Origin: Flabesymbios commensalis
Lineage: Eukaryota; Annelida; Polychaeta; Terebellida; Flabelligeridae
DNA: 64,000 nt
Direction of reading: 5' to 3'
NCBI GenBank assembly: GCA_964017125.1
Contig: OZ024902.1
Coordinates: 59,135,346-59,199,345, forward strand
Both the position numbers and the translations under genes were made by a program. The notes under the pieces are model-generated. The model did not search any database. It was not told the DNA's origin and saw only the letters and a program-made list of their open reading frames with translations. Below, in pieces: positions 45,881 to 58,903 of the stretch; the stretch's first letter is position 1; every line of letters begins with the position of its first letter.

Positions 45881-46616
45881 GACAAACCGGACACATGGAA
45901 TTAACTGAGTACTTTCATCTAAACTGGAAAAAAAACCGGACAGACAAACGGACGACAAACCGGACACATGGAATGGCGGCCTTACACGGGAGACCCAACA
46001 TGGCGGTTCTGAGAAAGACCCAAGGTCCGAAAATGTTTTACATACGTAGTAGTAGGATTTCATTGCCTTACGTCACTTTTCGGCACAAAAGGTCTTTTAA
46101 ATGATATTGTAATACGATAAAAACGTTGTAGTCAATTGATGAGATGAAATGATGTACAGATGATGATGATGTGAGGGTGGGGGTGATAGGGCATGGTGGG
46201 TTATTGAGAGCGTTTTCCTTCGCTCGCCCGATAAGGGGTTCTGGGCCAGACATGCCCAGAGACTTGGGTCTCGCTGTGCAATTTAATGCTGAAACTCCGT
46301 GGCATTTTGCGCAGCTCCGCTATCCTCGGTCGGATAGTCTCCAGAGTAACGATAGGAAGGATAACTCCCTCTGGGTAGCTCCATTCATCCCACGTAAGAG
46401 ACCTAATGTCAAACACGCACATACATTTACATAACTTCGTTGCGACAAATGACCTGAGTATGCGATGTAGTAGGTGATTACATAATAAACTTTTTATCGA
46501 CCTGATTAATCGAGGCTAAGTCTTAGATGAGTGGGCGCAACCCGTGGCTAAAACTTCAGCTTCAAATTCTGTTTCAGCCACGTTGGAGTGTTTAAACATC
46601 AAGATTTACAAATGTG

Positions 46617-46690
46617 AGTGATTTTCACCCGCTTGAAGTTGTGGATCACGGTAGCGAGATACGACTTCGAGTGGGGGAAAAAATAGAATA
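46617..46690. repeat. Isolated piece of the CACTTGAAGTTGTG palindrome
   Basis: TTTTCACCCGCTTGAAGTTG, TGGATCACGGTAGCGAGAT, ACGACTTCGAGTGGGGGAAA: the internal palindrome of the TTAACCC family without its ends. Similar isolated pieces are at 44215-44270 and 48893-48960. Confidence 0.6.
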
Positions 46691-47269
46691 CTTGGCTGGA
46701 AAAGGGTTTATTATTAATTGAAATAAATATGCGTTATTATATAGGACAAGTATTAATTTGTTATTGATTGCAAATCGAGTAAACGAGTCCCAGATTTATA
46801 ATTTAATTGATCATAATAATATTATACCGATTCAGTGTCATCGGGGCCATACTGATTGGAGATGGGAAGATATCAATTGACAAAATATGACAATCTTAGG
46901 AATCTGTCCCCAGAATTACACAAAGGTGTCAGGGAATTTGATGGGCGTTATCAGAGAGATCTACATTAATTGCGTCAAACACAATTTTTATTAAAATGTG
47001 CTATAATTATATATTAAAGTGATAAATGTTATTAAAATGTGCTATGCTACTAAACATACCCTGTACATTTTTTGTGCAGGGCGTTCCTGACATCCAAAAT
47101 AGCCCTTGGATGGCCACTGCAACCATGTATGCGCAATTTAAACTTGTATGTATACACATGTATATTCTGATGCGTAGTGAAATATTCACCCATCATCATT
47201 ACCTCATTAGAGCGCACCACAGAGCAATATATAGTAAAAACCTTACATCATCATAATGTCTCCTGTGTA

Positions 47270-47508
47270 TTAACCCTTTAACCGCCAAATTATTTAATTT
47301 GAATTTTCACCCACCTGAAGTTGTGTCTCGCTGACGCGATCCACAACTTCAAGTGAGTGAAAATTATTCAGATTTGACAAAATGGAGGTCAATTGTTTTC
47401 AAATATTACTGATTGATGTCACATTTTATCTTTAACGTGTTAAAAATGTGGTACTTAATGTGCTAATAAAAAATTAAAAACTCGACAAACACCGGCGGTT
47501 AAAGGGTC
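47270..47508. mobile_element. piggyBac-like MITE, TTAACCCTTTAACCGCC family
   Basis: TTAACCCTTTAACCGCCAAA at the left; CACCGGCGGTTAAAGGGT at the right, where the last TTAA is lost and a GTATCTGCCACTTTACAAAG hairpin begins instead. Confidence 0.78.
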
Positions 47509-49520
47509 GTATCTGCCACTTTACAAAGGGGCAGATAACCATTTAATACAAAGGTACCGATATAGTTCTAACAGCAACACCATAAAACACAGATAAATCA
47601 GATTTTTCACGCAATCACACACAATCGAGCATATTGCCCAGAGGGGTGACCCGAGCTGGACCAGGGTATAAGTGACAGATGAATTGGGCAAGTAAACCAA
47701 AGGAGAAGTCAATCTCTGATCACTACCTGTCCTTGTGTACCACTAGCTGTATCCATGTCAGTAACAATCAATCTTTAGCAGCGTATCCAGATAAATCCAC
47801 ATTTAATAAAGGGAGTGAGCTCCACGGTGTCATCGTGGAAAACTTCCAAATGTCCGCTATATCTATAGAATATCAGCCCAGGTCCCTGTCTACTGTAGAA
47901 CTCTGGTCTAGAGAGGTAGACTGACTGTATGCGTACAAATGAGGATGACAGGCGACATTTAGAGCCCTGAGGACGCTATTTATACCCTTTACAATAATTA
48001 TACACCGTGTATTTCAATCAATGTTACCGTGATAGCACCGCTTTGCCATTTTATAAGGACACTTAGGACTCTGTGATAAAATATTTGATTTTGTTGTTGT
48101 CAAAATTGACTGAATGTATATTGTAAAGATTTATTTTTCTATATTACTGCGATGAGAGGGTGTGTTGAGTATAAGATGGGGTAACAATGTGAGACGTGCC
48201 TGTATCTACGCTCTGACGGGAGCGTTGTCTCAGCACCGCCACAATGCCGGACCAGCATCTTTGACGCTGTGCCAGCATTGTGGTGGCGTTGCGTGTCAGT
48301 CTAACGTTTGATTGGATGTGTATTTGAGGCAGACCAGCTGTGACAGTCGATCCATACAGTACGGTCTCTGCGTATACCGACTACGTGGGCATAAGACTTT
48401 ATTTTTTGCGAAATCGGGTTACCCCCGTATAGTACTGTGTGATAGTCTCCGAATGTATTTTGGTTAAGAAAAAAACATATAGCTGTTCAAAGACAAAGAG
48501 CAAACAGACGATATAACAGTCAACAGGTCCATGACTTACAATTTAGTTGTAACAGGAGAATGGATGCCAGCAATGGACGCCAACCCTCGCTTGCATATAT
48601 ATATATGTTTACAATTAGGGACAGTATTATGCCTACAATAGAAAGCAGAATAAAACTAAGCCCAAAACAATTAAATTTACAAATTAAATTCCCAAGACGC
48701 GAGGAAGACACTCTTTTTATACAATCATGTAATCCCCTGGTTATAGTAGAAAGCAGGCGAATATCAGTGCTACAAGATGTCTGTAGAGACAATGATAACA
48801 CGTGTCTCTTCCGCATCAAATCTTCCAATCTTCAGTGAATCCAGCAAAAAATGTATATGTATATCCTTTTTATGGAGCTCTGAGCCATTCAAGTTTAATC
48901 ATTTGAAGTAGTCTCGCTACCGCGATCCACAAATTCAAGTGAGTGAAACTCACCCAGATTTGTAGAATCAGCTGACATAATGTATCAGTTTAACAGATTC
49001 AAAAACCGGTTACACTGTAAGTAAGTGGGACTAAGATCACAGAAACACCATACTATGGACCAACGCTGAACCAACATTGATTCAACGTCTTGTATCTGTT
49101 GGGCATAATCGACATCAGTGCTGTACGGGATAAAATTCGCACAGTTTGTGTATGGATCGCCTATTCCGTCATTTACAGCGGGCTTCAGATGACTTCTACA
49201 CAGCGCTGACAATGACACTACTTGTCACACACTACATCCCCGGATACACGGAGGAGCATCCTTGGTCATCCTCAAAATGTCTGTTTACTTGATAAATACC
49301 CTGATTTGGTTGTCATGGTGACTGCATGCTCAGCGAGTCGTGTCTTTGCACACGGCGGATGGATGGCCGACACGTTATCGCCCGCTGTGGAAATCACCTG
49401 TTATGGTTAACCAATGTTCCCAGTTTCAATAATTCATAACGAAAAAAATAAAAATCAATACGCAGCAGCTGACACATGCATCCATAGAGCAGCCCAACAA
49501 GCAAACTAGAAAGAGTTGCT
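47509..49520. other. Non-coding stretch with hairpin pieces
   Basis: It holds a GTATCTGCCACTTTACAAAG hairpin (47509-47560), a palindrome-family copy with private arms (48211-48299), an isolated CACTTGAAGTT-type palindrome (48893-48960) and a half palindrome copy (49050-49105). A 102-codon minus frame at 48520-48828 has one hydrophobic segment but no splice or family support. Confidence 0.45.
48211..48299. repeat. Palindrome copy with private CCGCCACAATGC arms
   Basis: CTGACGGGAGCGTTGTCTCA, GCACCGCCACAATGCCGG, core ACCAGCATCTTTGACGCTGT, right arm GCCAGCATTGTGGTGGCGTT, GCGTGTCAG. GCACCGCCACAATGC pairs with GCATTGTGGTGGCG apart from one bulge. Confidence 0.75.
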
Positions 49521-49521
49521 C

Positions 49522-49751
49522 AAAAAATGTTTCTTCCCCATCCACGTGTGAAATTCAGTATTGTGGGGAGCATCCATGGCCGAGAGGTAGCGTGCTGCGG
49601 CCTCAGACCGCCAGGGCTCGAATTTCGAATCCTGTGTCTGGAGGACAGTGTCATCTCAATCATCTCACCATCCTCAGGAGGTTCTCCTCGCCCAGTTAAG
49701 CCTATATGTGCACAAAGGTGGCCTACCGCCCGATTCATTTCATTTCATTTA
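49522..49751 (+). mobile_element. tRNA-derived SINE
   Basis: A tRNA-like head begins near 49566. The A box is TGGCCGAGAGGT (49577-49588) and the B-box region GGCTCGAATTTCGAATCC (49615-49632) has a small internal duplication. The tail is CATTTCATTTCATTT. A homologous copy lies on the minus strand at 62543-62693, including the AAAATGTTTCT leader upstream of the head. SINEs are transcribed by Pol III and mobilised by a partner LINE (known of the class). Confidence 0.8.
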
Positions 49752-51503
49752 GCTTGATATAACACACCATAACCATACAAAATGTGATAATAACACATTT
49801 TGCTACATATTTTTGTATAACAACTTACATCTTGGATCCGATAAAATCAATGTATTATCGTCATCTCGGTATTAAAGAGACAAATCCGACCCTTTAATAC
49901 CAAGGTTATGTCTTTCTACGTACAGCTCGAGCGTAGTCTATTTATCAGGTGACAGAGAAGACGATGACAAAGATTGAGACAGGAGTTTGAGGAATGTCTA
50001 CAGTGTCACACTAAACGTGCAATATTAGACATCAAGCCCCCCCCCCCCTCTTCCCTCGGCGGCGTGCATTTTATAAATGTAGTGTGTTCGTTCATGCATT
50101 TCTAAAAAAGTGATGTCGTCTAGCAGAAAAGGATATCAATCATGTATGTGTTTTATACTGCATACGCTCCAACTGGCCTCAGGTCTGATCAAAGAAAATC
50201 GGGGAACAATCGTACACGTTCTGGACACACCTTCCCAAGATCGACCATGGCTGGAAGGGCTACAACGTCGCTAATCATAATATTTACACATACCTCCTGA
50301 AAATGGTGTTTCCCGTTTTAATGTTAACTGTGTGGTTGTGTGTAATCAACGGCGCCTAAAAGCGTCTACAATATAATAATTATATACAGATAACAAAATA
50401 TTTTACACTTTGATTAACGTATACAGCCGGTAAATAATGTAACATTCTACGACAAAATTACTCGTAATGCGCTAGCTGAAAAATAATGACCAAAGTCCAC
50501 TTCTCGACATACATCCGGTGACGGACGGTATTTCACGCGAGCGGTGATGTGGCGTTAAATGAAAAATGTACTCCCGTTATTTGTTGTGTTAGTGATTACT
50601 CCACATTAAATATGTATGTGCAGGGCGTAATACTGCGTATTTATATCCATATAATAGCACTGTTCAATAATCATTATATTGACTCATTTCGTCATACATA
50701 ATATAATATAGAGTAATATACAGAAGCATCGTTAAATGGTAAACACCTCAGATAAGATACGTTCAGCATGTTCAGTGTTCGTTCTCCTGATAAAACCACA
50801 TCTTGAAAGGAATCAATCAAGTTGTCTGTCTCTATTATCTTCAGTACGATGTTTCTCAAAAAGTCGCGGACTGAAAATGAGACATTCCTATTTCTAGTTG
50901 TCATCCTGGTGACGTTTTGTCAGCATGAACGCATGTCATCTTCAGAATGTACAAGACACGTGGGGGGGGGGGGGGGAACACTATACACGTGACGTCTACT
51001 GGCAAAGTCCCAGAAACAACATGGCGTTCACAATTGTTGAAATCATGTCAACGGTGCTGGCCCAACATTAAACTTATATAGAGTCAACAACACCTGTTTC
51101 AAAACTGTCCCATTTTCTGCGACGATGGCCCGAATTCAACCGAATATCTAACCATGCGTATACTGCCGCTAACCAAATACCCCCTTTCGGCTTTGCAGAA
51201 CAGTACAAGTCTGCCTGTTACCATGGTTACGCCATCACGACTGAATGACGGGCGTGAATTGGATACATTTTCCACGTGGTCTCCAGTAACGAGAATTGAT
51301 TGGCTGCATGTAGTATATGTGGACGAAAAAAATTACGTACTCGTCACTGAAACGAAAACTCGTTTGCTGATTGGCCATTTATACCACGTGACGTTAAAAC
51401 ACGGTCCGGCATTGGCTGGGTGTCGAGTACTAACTACACTTTGAACTACAAAGCTGAACCACTCAGCAGCAATAGTGCCACTTTATGAATGATTTAGAAT
51501 GAT
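49752..51503. other. Non-coding stretch
   Basis: C10 run near 50038, G14 run near 50962. Palindrome-family fragments near 51045-51165 (GGTGCTGGCCCAACATTAAA). An open frame at 51154-51444 has no recognisable family. Confidence 0.4.
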
Positions 51504-51748
51504 TTAACCTTTTAACCGCCAAATTATTCAATCTGAATTTTCACCCACTTGAAGTTGTGTCTCGCTGACGCGATCCACAACTTCAAGTGAGTGAAAATAT
51601 TCAGATTTGACAAAATGGAGGTCAACTGTTATCAAATATTGCTGATTGATGTCACATTTTATCTTGAACATGTTTAAAAGGTGGTACTTAATGTGCTAAT
51701 AAAAAATGAAAACCCGAATATATGCGACACCGGCGGTTAAAGGGTTAA
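51504..51748. mobile_element. piggyBac-like MITE, best-preserved TTAACCC copy
   Basis: 245 bp. TTAACCTTTTAACCGCC at the left, GGCGGTTAAAGGGTTAA at the right, TTAA on both sides. Inner palindrome TTTTCACCCACTTGAAGTTG...CAACTTCAAGTGAGTGAAAA. Confidence 0.82.
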
Positions 51749-53682
51749 GGATAATCTGCTAAGAAACACATTGTCTCCACAACATGCACAAGGACAATAT
51801 TGTTATATAATTTTGAACGTCATAGAAAGGTCAGTCTTTTCTAATATTAACTTTATCGACGATAAAAAACATAGATATATTAATATGGATCATTACAGGT
51901 CATATACGCAAACAGTGTCAGTATAGCACACTTCTCATTGACCATAGCTAAAATTTAATATTATATGATATGTTAAATACCTCATAGCGTCATGCCACTA
52001 CTCAAACGTCCATGCTGGAGAATCAAAGCGTTTTGTCCATTAGTAGACATGACTTAGAAGTGCTATTTTCTGTTAGTGATAGTGTGTTGCTCACATGGTG
52101 GATGTGTGAATGTGTGTCGTGGTGTAGAGACGTGATATGAGGGATGTCACAGCTGTCAGGGTCCAGATGCCAAACCTACTACCTTTATCACTTCTATACA
52201 TCTACTATGTTTATTACATGTACACATACTAACACCATGGACACCAGGTACTGAGGTAGCCGAGCCAGACAGGGTGTGTGATACAAGCCCCAAAACCAGT
52301 CAGACGCCACAAATGAAAAACATATTCTCATTCTCAATTATCCATCTTGAAACCCGATAAACACGAGACGATGATCTGTATCACGTAGGGGTCACGCGGA
52401 AACTCGAGTTTCCCCTTAATTTCCAGAATGATGATTTTCCATCTCATTCATTTTAATCAGGCTCCCACCCCAGCAAACACAAAACACAGCGCTGGAGAGA
52501 AATGAATGGGAGACAGACTCACAGACCAAGTTGCACAGAGTGACAGACTGAGTCCGCTCATCAGTCTCCACCACCACATAGTGGGCGGAGACTTAAAAAG
52601 GTGTTGTATATATCTACAATGTATGCAGGACCAAGGTTTGCGACTAAACAAACAACAGACGTGAAACTATGTTATAGTGTTGTATCCAGGCGAGCGGAGG
52701 CCGCGCACGCTACCACTCAACCCCAGAGACTTTCCAATCTATAGCGGCTATTTATTCAGCGATATATCCCTAGAATGTGACACATTCTTCGGTTCCGCTA
52801 TCGTAGGTGTTTCACTAAAAACGCTGACTGGGATGGGAAGCGGTTTTTATCTTACGCCAGGAGGCCTGCGAATGCTCCCAGACATATTCTTGTGGATCGG
52901 GATATGAAGCATGTTGTACACACGTTCATGTACCTGTGTACAGGGTCAGTACGATTGAACAAATGGCGTGATTATCCCTGACAGACCCATGAGATGTAAA
53001 GGGAACGATGGACGTGAGGATACTTAGCACATAATGGGAGGACGGACAAGCACATAGAGTCATGTAATTGGTGGCTGTGTGCCAGCCAGACCGCGCCCCT
53101 GCCAGAAATGCCTGCAGGATCCCCAGCGTGTGTCCATCAACCACAGTCCAAAGCCGGGTCACTGCTGGGCAAACGTCTCAGACGCTGGCCCAGTAGTGAC
53201 CCGGTTTAGGGACATCGTGTCGTGTCATAGAGCACCGATTCCTGTCCATCTGGCAGCTGATTCTATGTATACTAGTAGTAAGTGCAAAAGCTCATCATGC
53301 ATATGAACTTATTATATGTGACAAATACTGGTTATATCATAGCATGTCCATGATCTTGCAAGAAAATGTAAAATATTACGTAGGAACGTACACAATCAAT
53401 TCGGAATTGCGCTAATGACTCAAGTTATGTGGCTACACTTTATACGGAACCGGAAAGTATATTATCCTCATTCATCACAGTTTGTGTGCCATCACAGTAT
53501 GACATGTTCACCCAAAGTTGTTTTTAATTTGGCCCATTGTCGTAGACAGTTGACAATTTCGTGGTTGATCATGTTGATGTAATATCATTGTAACAGCTAT
53601 AGGTTTATCAATTTATACATGTAGCTCCATTCATTGGTGTGATGACCAGAACAGATTAACACAAAAATAGGATTAAATGACT
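51749..53682. other. Non-coding stretch with one odd palindrome
   Basis: Apart from the palindrome at 53152-53207 and a half copy near 52470-52492 (CCCAGCAAACACAAAACA) there is no supportable feature. Confidence 0.4.
53152..53207. repeat. Palindrome copy with private CCGGGTCACTGCTGGGC arms
   Basis: AAGCCGGGTCACTGCTGGGC and GCCCAGTAGTGACCCGGTTT pair with only about two mismatches around AAACGTCTCAGACGCTG. The core belongs to the family, the arms do not match other copies. Confidence 0.8.
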
Positions 53683-53929
53683 TTAACCCTTTAACCGCCG
53701 GTGTCGCATATATTGGGTTTTTCACTTAATTATTACCACATTCAGTACCGCCTTTTAAGCATGTTAAAGCCATTATGTGACATCAATCAGCACGATTTGA
53801 AAAGAGTTGACCTCCATTTTGCCAAATCTGAATAATTTTCACTAACTTTAAGTTGTGGATCGCGTCAGCGAGACACAACTTCAAGTGGGTGGAAATTCAA
53901 ATTGAATAATTTGGCGGTTAAAGGGTTAA
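53683..53929. mobile_element. piggyBac-like MITE, reversed TTAACCC copy
   Basis: 247 bp, TTAACCCTTTAACCGCCGGT start and GGCGGTTAAAGGGTTAA end. The internal palindrome lies on the right side, showing insertion in the opposite orientation to 51504-51748. Confidence 0.82.
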
Positions 53930-55912
53930 AGTATCACAAAAGCAGGACGTGTTGCAAACACGAGGATGTTCTTCAACAATAACATGTTTTCTTACTCCGA
54001 GGTAATGTAATTTGCCCGATGCCCACGTAAAAAAATAACAGCAAACGTTCCAAGGATATCAGTGACATTCCCAGCTCCTGATAAGTTTCACGGGTAACAA
54101 AGGGCATTAGTGGTTTATTTACCACACAAACAGCTGCATTTTTTAAATTATATAGTTTATTTTATACCGGTACTATAACATAATGATACATAGATTTAAA
54201 TGTAAAGGTCATGTACAATCTATTGATTAACATGCTATTGAAAATTAAAATAGTAATGGTTGTGAGAGGAGATAAATGAGCATAACATATAAACATGATA
54301 AAGGGGAGATACGTGTATAACATGATATATACAGGTAAATTATGTACCCGTGTTATCAGATACATGTACACATGGTACAGGTGTATCGGTATTATAGCGC
54401 TCAGTGCAATATAATATTCAAAAAAAATACATTGTGATGTACATGAATTTGTCCTTGCATTTCGAATATTAGATCCCCTCTAAGTAATTTAAGATCATAG
54501 GCTCCCAGCTAAAAACTAGATAATAGCAACATGTGTAAATATGTATGGGGTTAATTCATGAGTGCTTTGCAATGTGATTATAGCACGAAGATCCACAAGT
54601 CATCAATGTACATGTCAGATAAGTGAATAGTTTAGTTGAATAATTAACCATTAACCTTGATAGGGCGGGACCCTCACATATAATGTTCTGATGAATGTGT
54701 AAAAAAAAAATTGTATACGTTGTAGCAGGTTCTCAGTATAAATAGGGTAAATCACAGACTACGGTACATTTAAAGTTCGTGAATCATCAATGACAAAATG
54801 AATTGAATCTGTACTAAATGATACATTGTTTATATCAGTGTTTATCGCGATAGCTAAATGTATTCAAATTGAATAATTTCGAGGCATGCTGATCATCGAG
54901 ATGGCGGCTGGTGCAGCCTTCGATATGCGTGATGCTGACTCTCTACAAGGCCAGATATAATAAAAAAATAAGTAGTAGGTGCATGTAATTTGGTCCGACA
55001 GAATACTGCCAGAGTGGCTTTATGCTAAATACATTTTCGGTAACGAGATCAGAGTACTATAAAAGCATATACATGTATGACCTGTCGTCTTAACCAAACA
55101 AGAGGTTGGACAGAAAGAAAAAAAAACATATCAATCCGAAGTCAGGGCGGTGGTGATGTGGAGTGATAATAAACAAAAATTGTCTTCACATTTTTACCAG
55201 GCAGTAGCGGTGATTCAATCGACTTACTATTTTTTTTTCTGTGGCCTTGTGTTAATCATGTTAACCCCCTGAAGCACTACATTTACCCACATTAACAAAT
55301 GATTAAGGTATGTCTTGCTGCCAAGACTGCCAGCATCAGGTGGATAAAAATTACAATTTGAATCAAAACAAAAGCCAATCTAGAACATGTTATGCTCATT
55401 TATGTTTCAAATGATCTTGTTTGATGGTAAAAAAAAAACTAAAACGTGGTGAACAAGACCAGGGCTGGTGGAAATATGTAGTCCAACATTGGACTGAGTT
55501 GTGAACACACTTAGTCCAATGTTGGGCTAGGAATACGGATATCACACTCACTGGCTCGCAGAAGTACGCTGATCATTAGCAAAAAATGTGCCACATTTAA
55601 CGAACTCGTGATCACGTCAAATGTAGAGGACATCATGAGATGTACTAGCCGAGTAAACAACGGCCCTGGGCGAGCGTGAGATGTACATGTATGGTCATAA
55701 ATAATCAAGCAAAAAACAGTAAAACACACGCAAACGCCCGCGAATTATAATAGTCGACTCGTATTATATCATATAAATAGTTTTTCTACATACTTTTTTG
55801 TGTGTCTTATTAGCAACAATGTCACTGATCGTATTTTTAATTTAAAGCGTTAAATTAGATGATACATTTGAGCAGTTGACTTGTGTCTATCTACTGACAA
55901 ACACATCTTCAA
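53930..55912. other. AT-rich non-coding stretch
   Basis: No exon or element apart from a short hairpin (AGTCCAACATTGGACT with TTAGTCCAATGTTGGGCTA, 55481-55528) that resembles palindrome-family arms without the core. Confidence 0.4.
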
Positions 55913-58204
55913 CAAGACTACATAAGTCCAGGAGCTCCCGCGACGAATTAGAATTTGATTTAAGCAATTTTGTGTAGGGTTTTTAATGTTGTCCTAAGCT
56001 AGGTCAACAAGACGCAAGACAACTAGGTCTAAGAAGCCCAGTCTAAGAGTAAGATAAGAACTAAACAGTCTGTCAGAGATTGCAAACCTCCATTGAAATT
56101 AATGATCCTAATCAGTATCTCAGTAATGGTCTACCTATCTGGCACGGTTTACCCGATATCAGGCCAATCGAGGTAACTAATAGCTGATTTACGGTCATTT
56201 TGAGTTCGATATAAATTAGTCAAAAACTTAGGGTGCATCCTCCCCCGAAACCTCAAATTTTGTTTTATAGTAATGGACTAACATCTAACACAGTTTGCAA
56301 AATATTGTGCATGTGAAAGTAAATAATGGCCGATAGGGGGGCCATTTTGAATTTGATCGAGTCAGAATTTTTCAAGATGCATCCTCAGCTGAAATCTCAC
56401 ATTTCATTCTAAAGTAATCGTCTAGCTATCTAGCACGGTTTACCAAATATCGGCCATGTGGAAGTGAATAATGGCCTAAAGGCGGCCATTTTGAATTTGA
56501 TCAAGTCGAAATTTTCCAAGATGCATCCTCAGCTGAAATCTCACATTTCATTCTATAGTAATGGTCTAGCCATCTAGCACGGTTTACCAAAAAACGGCTA
56601 TGTGAAAGTGAATAATGGCCGATAGGCGGCCATTTTGAATTTGATCTAGTCATTTTTTTTCAAGATGCATCCTCTCTTGTAATATCACATTTTGTTTTAT
56701 AGTAATAGTCCAGCTATCTAACACAGTTTACCAAATATCAGCAATGTGAAAGTAAATAGTGGCGATAGGCGGCCATTTTGAATTCGATTGAGTCGAAAGT
56801 TTTTGAAAGGCATCCTCTCTCGAAACGTCACATTTTGTTTTATAGTAATGGTCTAGCTATCTAGCACGGTTTACCTGATATCAGGCCTATCGAGGTAAAT
56901 AATGCTGATTGTCGGCCATTTTGAATTCGTAAGTTAAAAATTTTCAGGGTGCATCCTCCCCCGAAAACTCACACTTTGTTTTATAGTAATCAGGTAATGG
57001 TCTAGCCATCTAGCACGGTTTACCAAATATCAGCCATGTGAAAATGAATAATGGCCGAAAAAGCGGCCCTTTTAAATTTGATCAAGTCAAACTTTTCAAG
57101 ATGCATCCTCATCTGAAATCTCACATTTCGATTTATAGTAATGGTCCAGCCATCTAGCACGGTTGACCAAATATCGGCCATGTGAAAGTGAATAATGGCC
57201 GATAAGCGGCCATTTTGAATTTTATCGAGTCAATTTTTTTCAAGATGCATCCTCTCCTGAAATCACACATTTTGTTTTATAGTAATGGTCTAGCCATCTA
57301 GCACGGTTTACCAAATAACGGCCATGTGAAAGTGAATTATGGCCGATTGACGGCCATTTTGAACTTGGACAAAATGATTTTTTTCAAAATGCATCCTCTC
57401 CTGAAACCTTACAATTTGTTTTATAGTAATGGTGTAGCTATCTTGAGCGGTGTTCATGATATTCCGCAATATCAGGCCTGTCGAGGTGAATAATGGCCGA
57501 TAGGCGGCCATTTTTGATTTTATCAACTTGAAATTTTTCAAGATGCATCCTCTCCTGGAACCTCACAATTTGTTTTATAGTAATGGTGTAGCTATCTTGA
57601 GCGGTTTTCATGATATTCCACAAAATCTTTCAGTCGGATTTACCGATGTTATAAATTAGGTCAAAGTGCTGGGTCAACTTCCAGGTCAAGGTCCAAAAAC
57701 CTGAAAAGGCACAACTAGGGACCTTAGAGAACATGTATGTGCAATATGACTGTCATCGGCCCAGTACTTTTCGAGATCTGCTCCGGAAACGAAGTGCGCG
57801 TCAAAACGTCTAAATAGGTCATAGTTCTGAACCAGAAGTAGGTCAAAGTTCAAATACCCCAAAAGGCACAACAAGACCCCCTAGGGGTGTTGTGTGTAAA
57901 ATTTGTAGACAATCGGACAAGTACTTTCAGAGATATGCTCCGGAAACGAATTGTTTACGGACGGCCCAACGGCCCAACGGCCCAACGCCGTCACATCATC
58001 ATTTTCTCCTCTGCAACCTTGCGTATTGAATTCAGATTAAAAATATTTTAACCCGTCCATTAGCCACCTGGAAGTAACCCACATACCAAAAATTGTTATC
58101 CTAGCTTATTTTCTCACAAAGTTATAGGCAAAAGAAGAGGCCAAAAAAAACGAAGGTAGAATCCATAGCTCCCTTCGCTCACCTACGGTGACGGCGGGAG
58201 CTAA
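55913..58204. mobile_element. 2.3-kb dispersed element with ~145-bp tandem monomers, copy 2
   Basis: Near-identical to 3061-5497 (roughly 95% by eye), same ends and same 3' compound hairpin plus CTAA. It has 11 monomers instead of 12: one TAGCTATCTTGAGCGG-type monomer near the right end is missing. The ATCCTGCAACC-side unique part carries a triplicated GGCCCAACG (57960-57985) that is single in copy 1. Confidence 0.82.
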
Positions 58205-58373
58205 TAAGTGGCTTAAATCACCCCACAAATACACCAATATTGAAGATTACCGTGATTACCACAAATGTGGTAATTGACATAGGATATCGGACTGATAACT
58301 TAGCGTCAGCAGCATCAGTAAAGTTAGTACTATGTTTAGATTGCAAACTCTTTAACTGCGCGTGGCGTATCGC

Positions 58374-58582
58374 TTAACCCTTAAAGCGCTGAAATATATT
58401 TTGTCTTGTTTTAGTTAGCTCTTTCTGCTTCATTTGAATACTATAGTACCTATGGTATGGATCTACGGCCGTTATAATATTTTATTCTTTCAGCGCGGGG
58501 ATCGACTTTCGACGTCAGAATCTGACGTTTACAGACGTCAGACTCTGACGTCTAAAGTTGATCACCGCGCTGCAAGGGTTAA
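58374..58582. mobile_element. piggyBac-like MITE, TTAACCCTTAAAGCGCTG family
   Basis: 209 bp with TTAA at both ends: TTAACCCTTAAAGCGCTG and GCGCTGCAAGGGTTAA. The right half is a palindrome around TCTGACGTTTACAGACGTCA. Best-preserved copy of this family. Confidence 0.82.
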
Positions 58583-58903
58583 ACACACAAACACGGAATT
58601 TGTAAATTTAAATATCAAGCTGCTTTAGAAATGATTGAACTTCAATTTCACAGATGTCAATTTTCTCACCCGCGCAAACCAAGGATGTGAAGGATATTGT
58701 CATTTTTCACCTCTAATTCATTCGAATAAGAATAAATTAAATAAAAATCTTGAACAGTTTTTTCTTAGTGACTGACTAGAGTAAATGTGTGCATAAAAAC
58801 TATAATAGTGCCAATTATAATTAGTAATAGTAGGGAGCATTACCATTTTGTTGCGATTATGAAGTAAACGAGAATGTACATGTAGAGGATCTACTGGATA
58901 TAT

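Noticed and set aside
46171-46434. Overlapping plus and minus frames of 73-87 codons in a slightly GC-rich patch
   Set aside because: Neither protein resembles a known family and no exon borders are visible; open on both strands by composition.
48520-48828. 102-codon minus-strand frame with one hydrophobic segment
   Set aside because: No family resemblance, no splice context, AT-tract-derived NIYIYA stretch; most likely chance.
51154-51444. 96-codon plus-strand frame as a host gene
   Set aside because: Overlaps decayed palindrome pieces at its start, no recognisable domain or splice sites.
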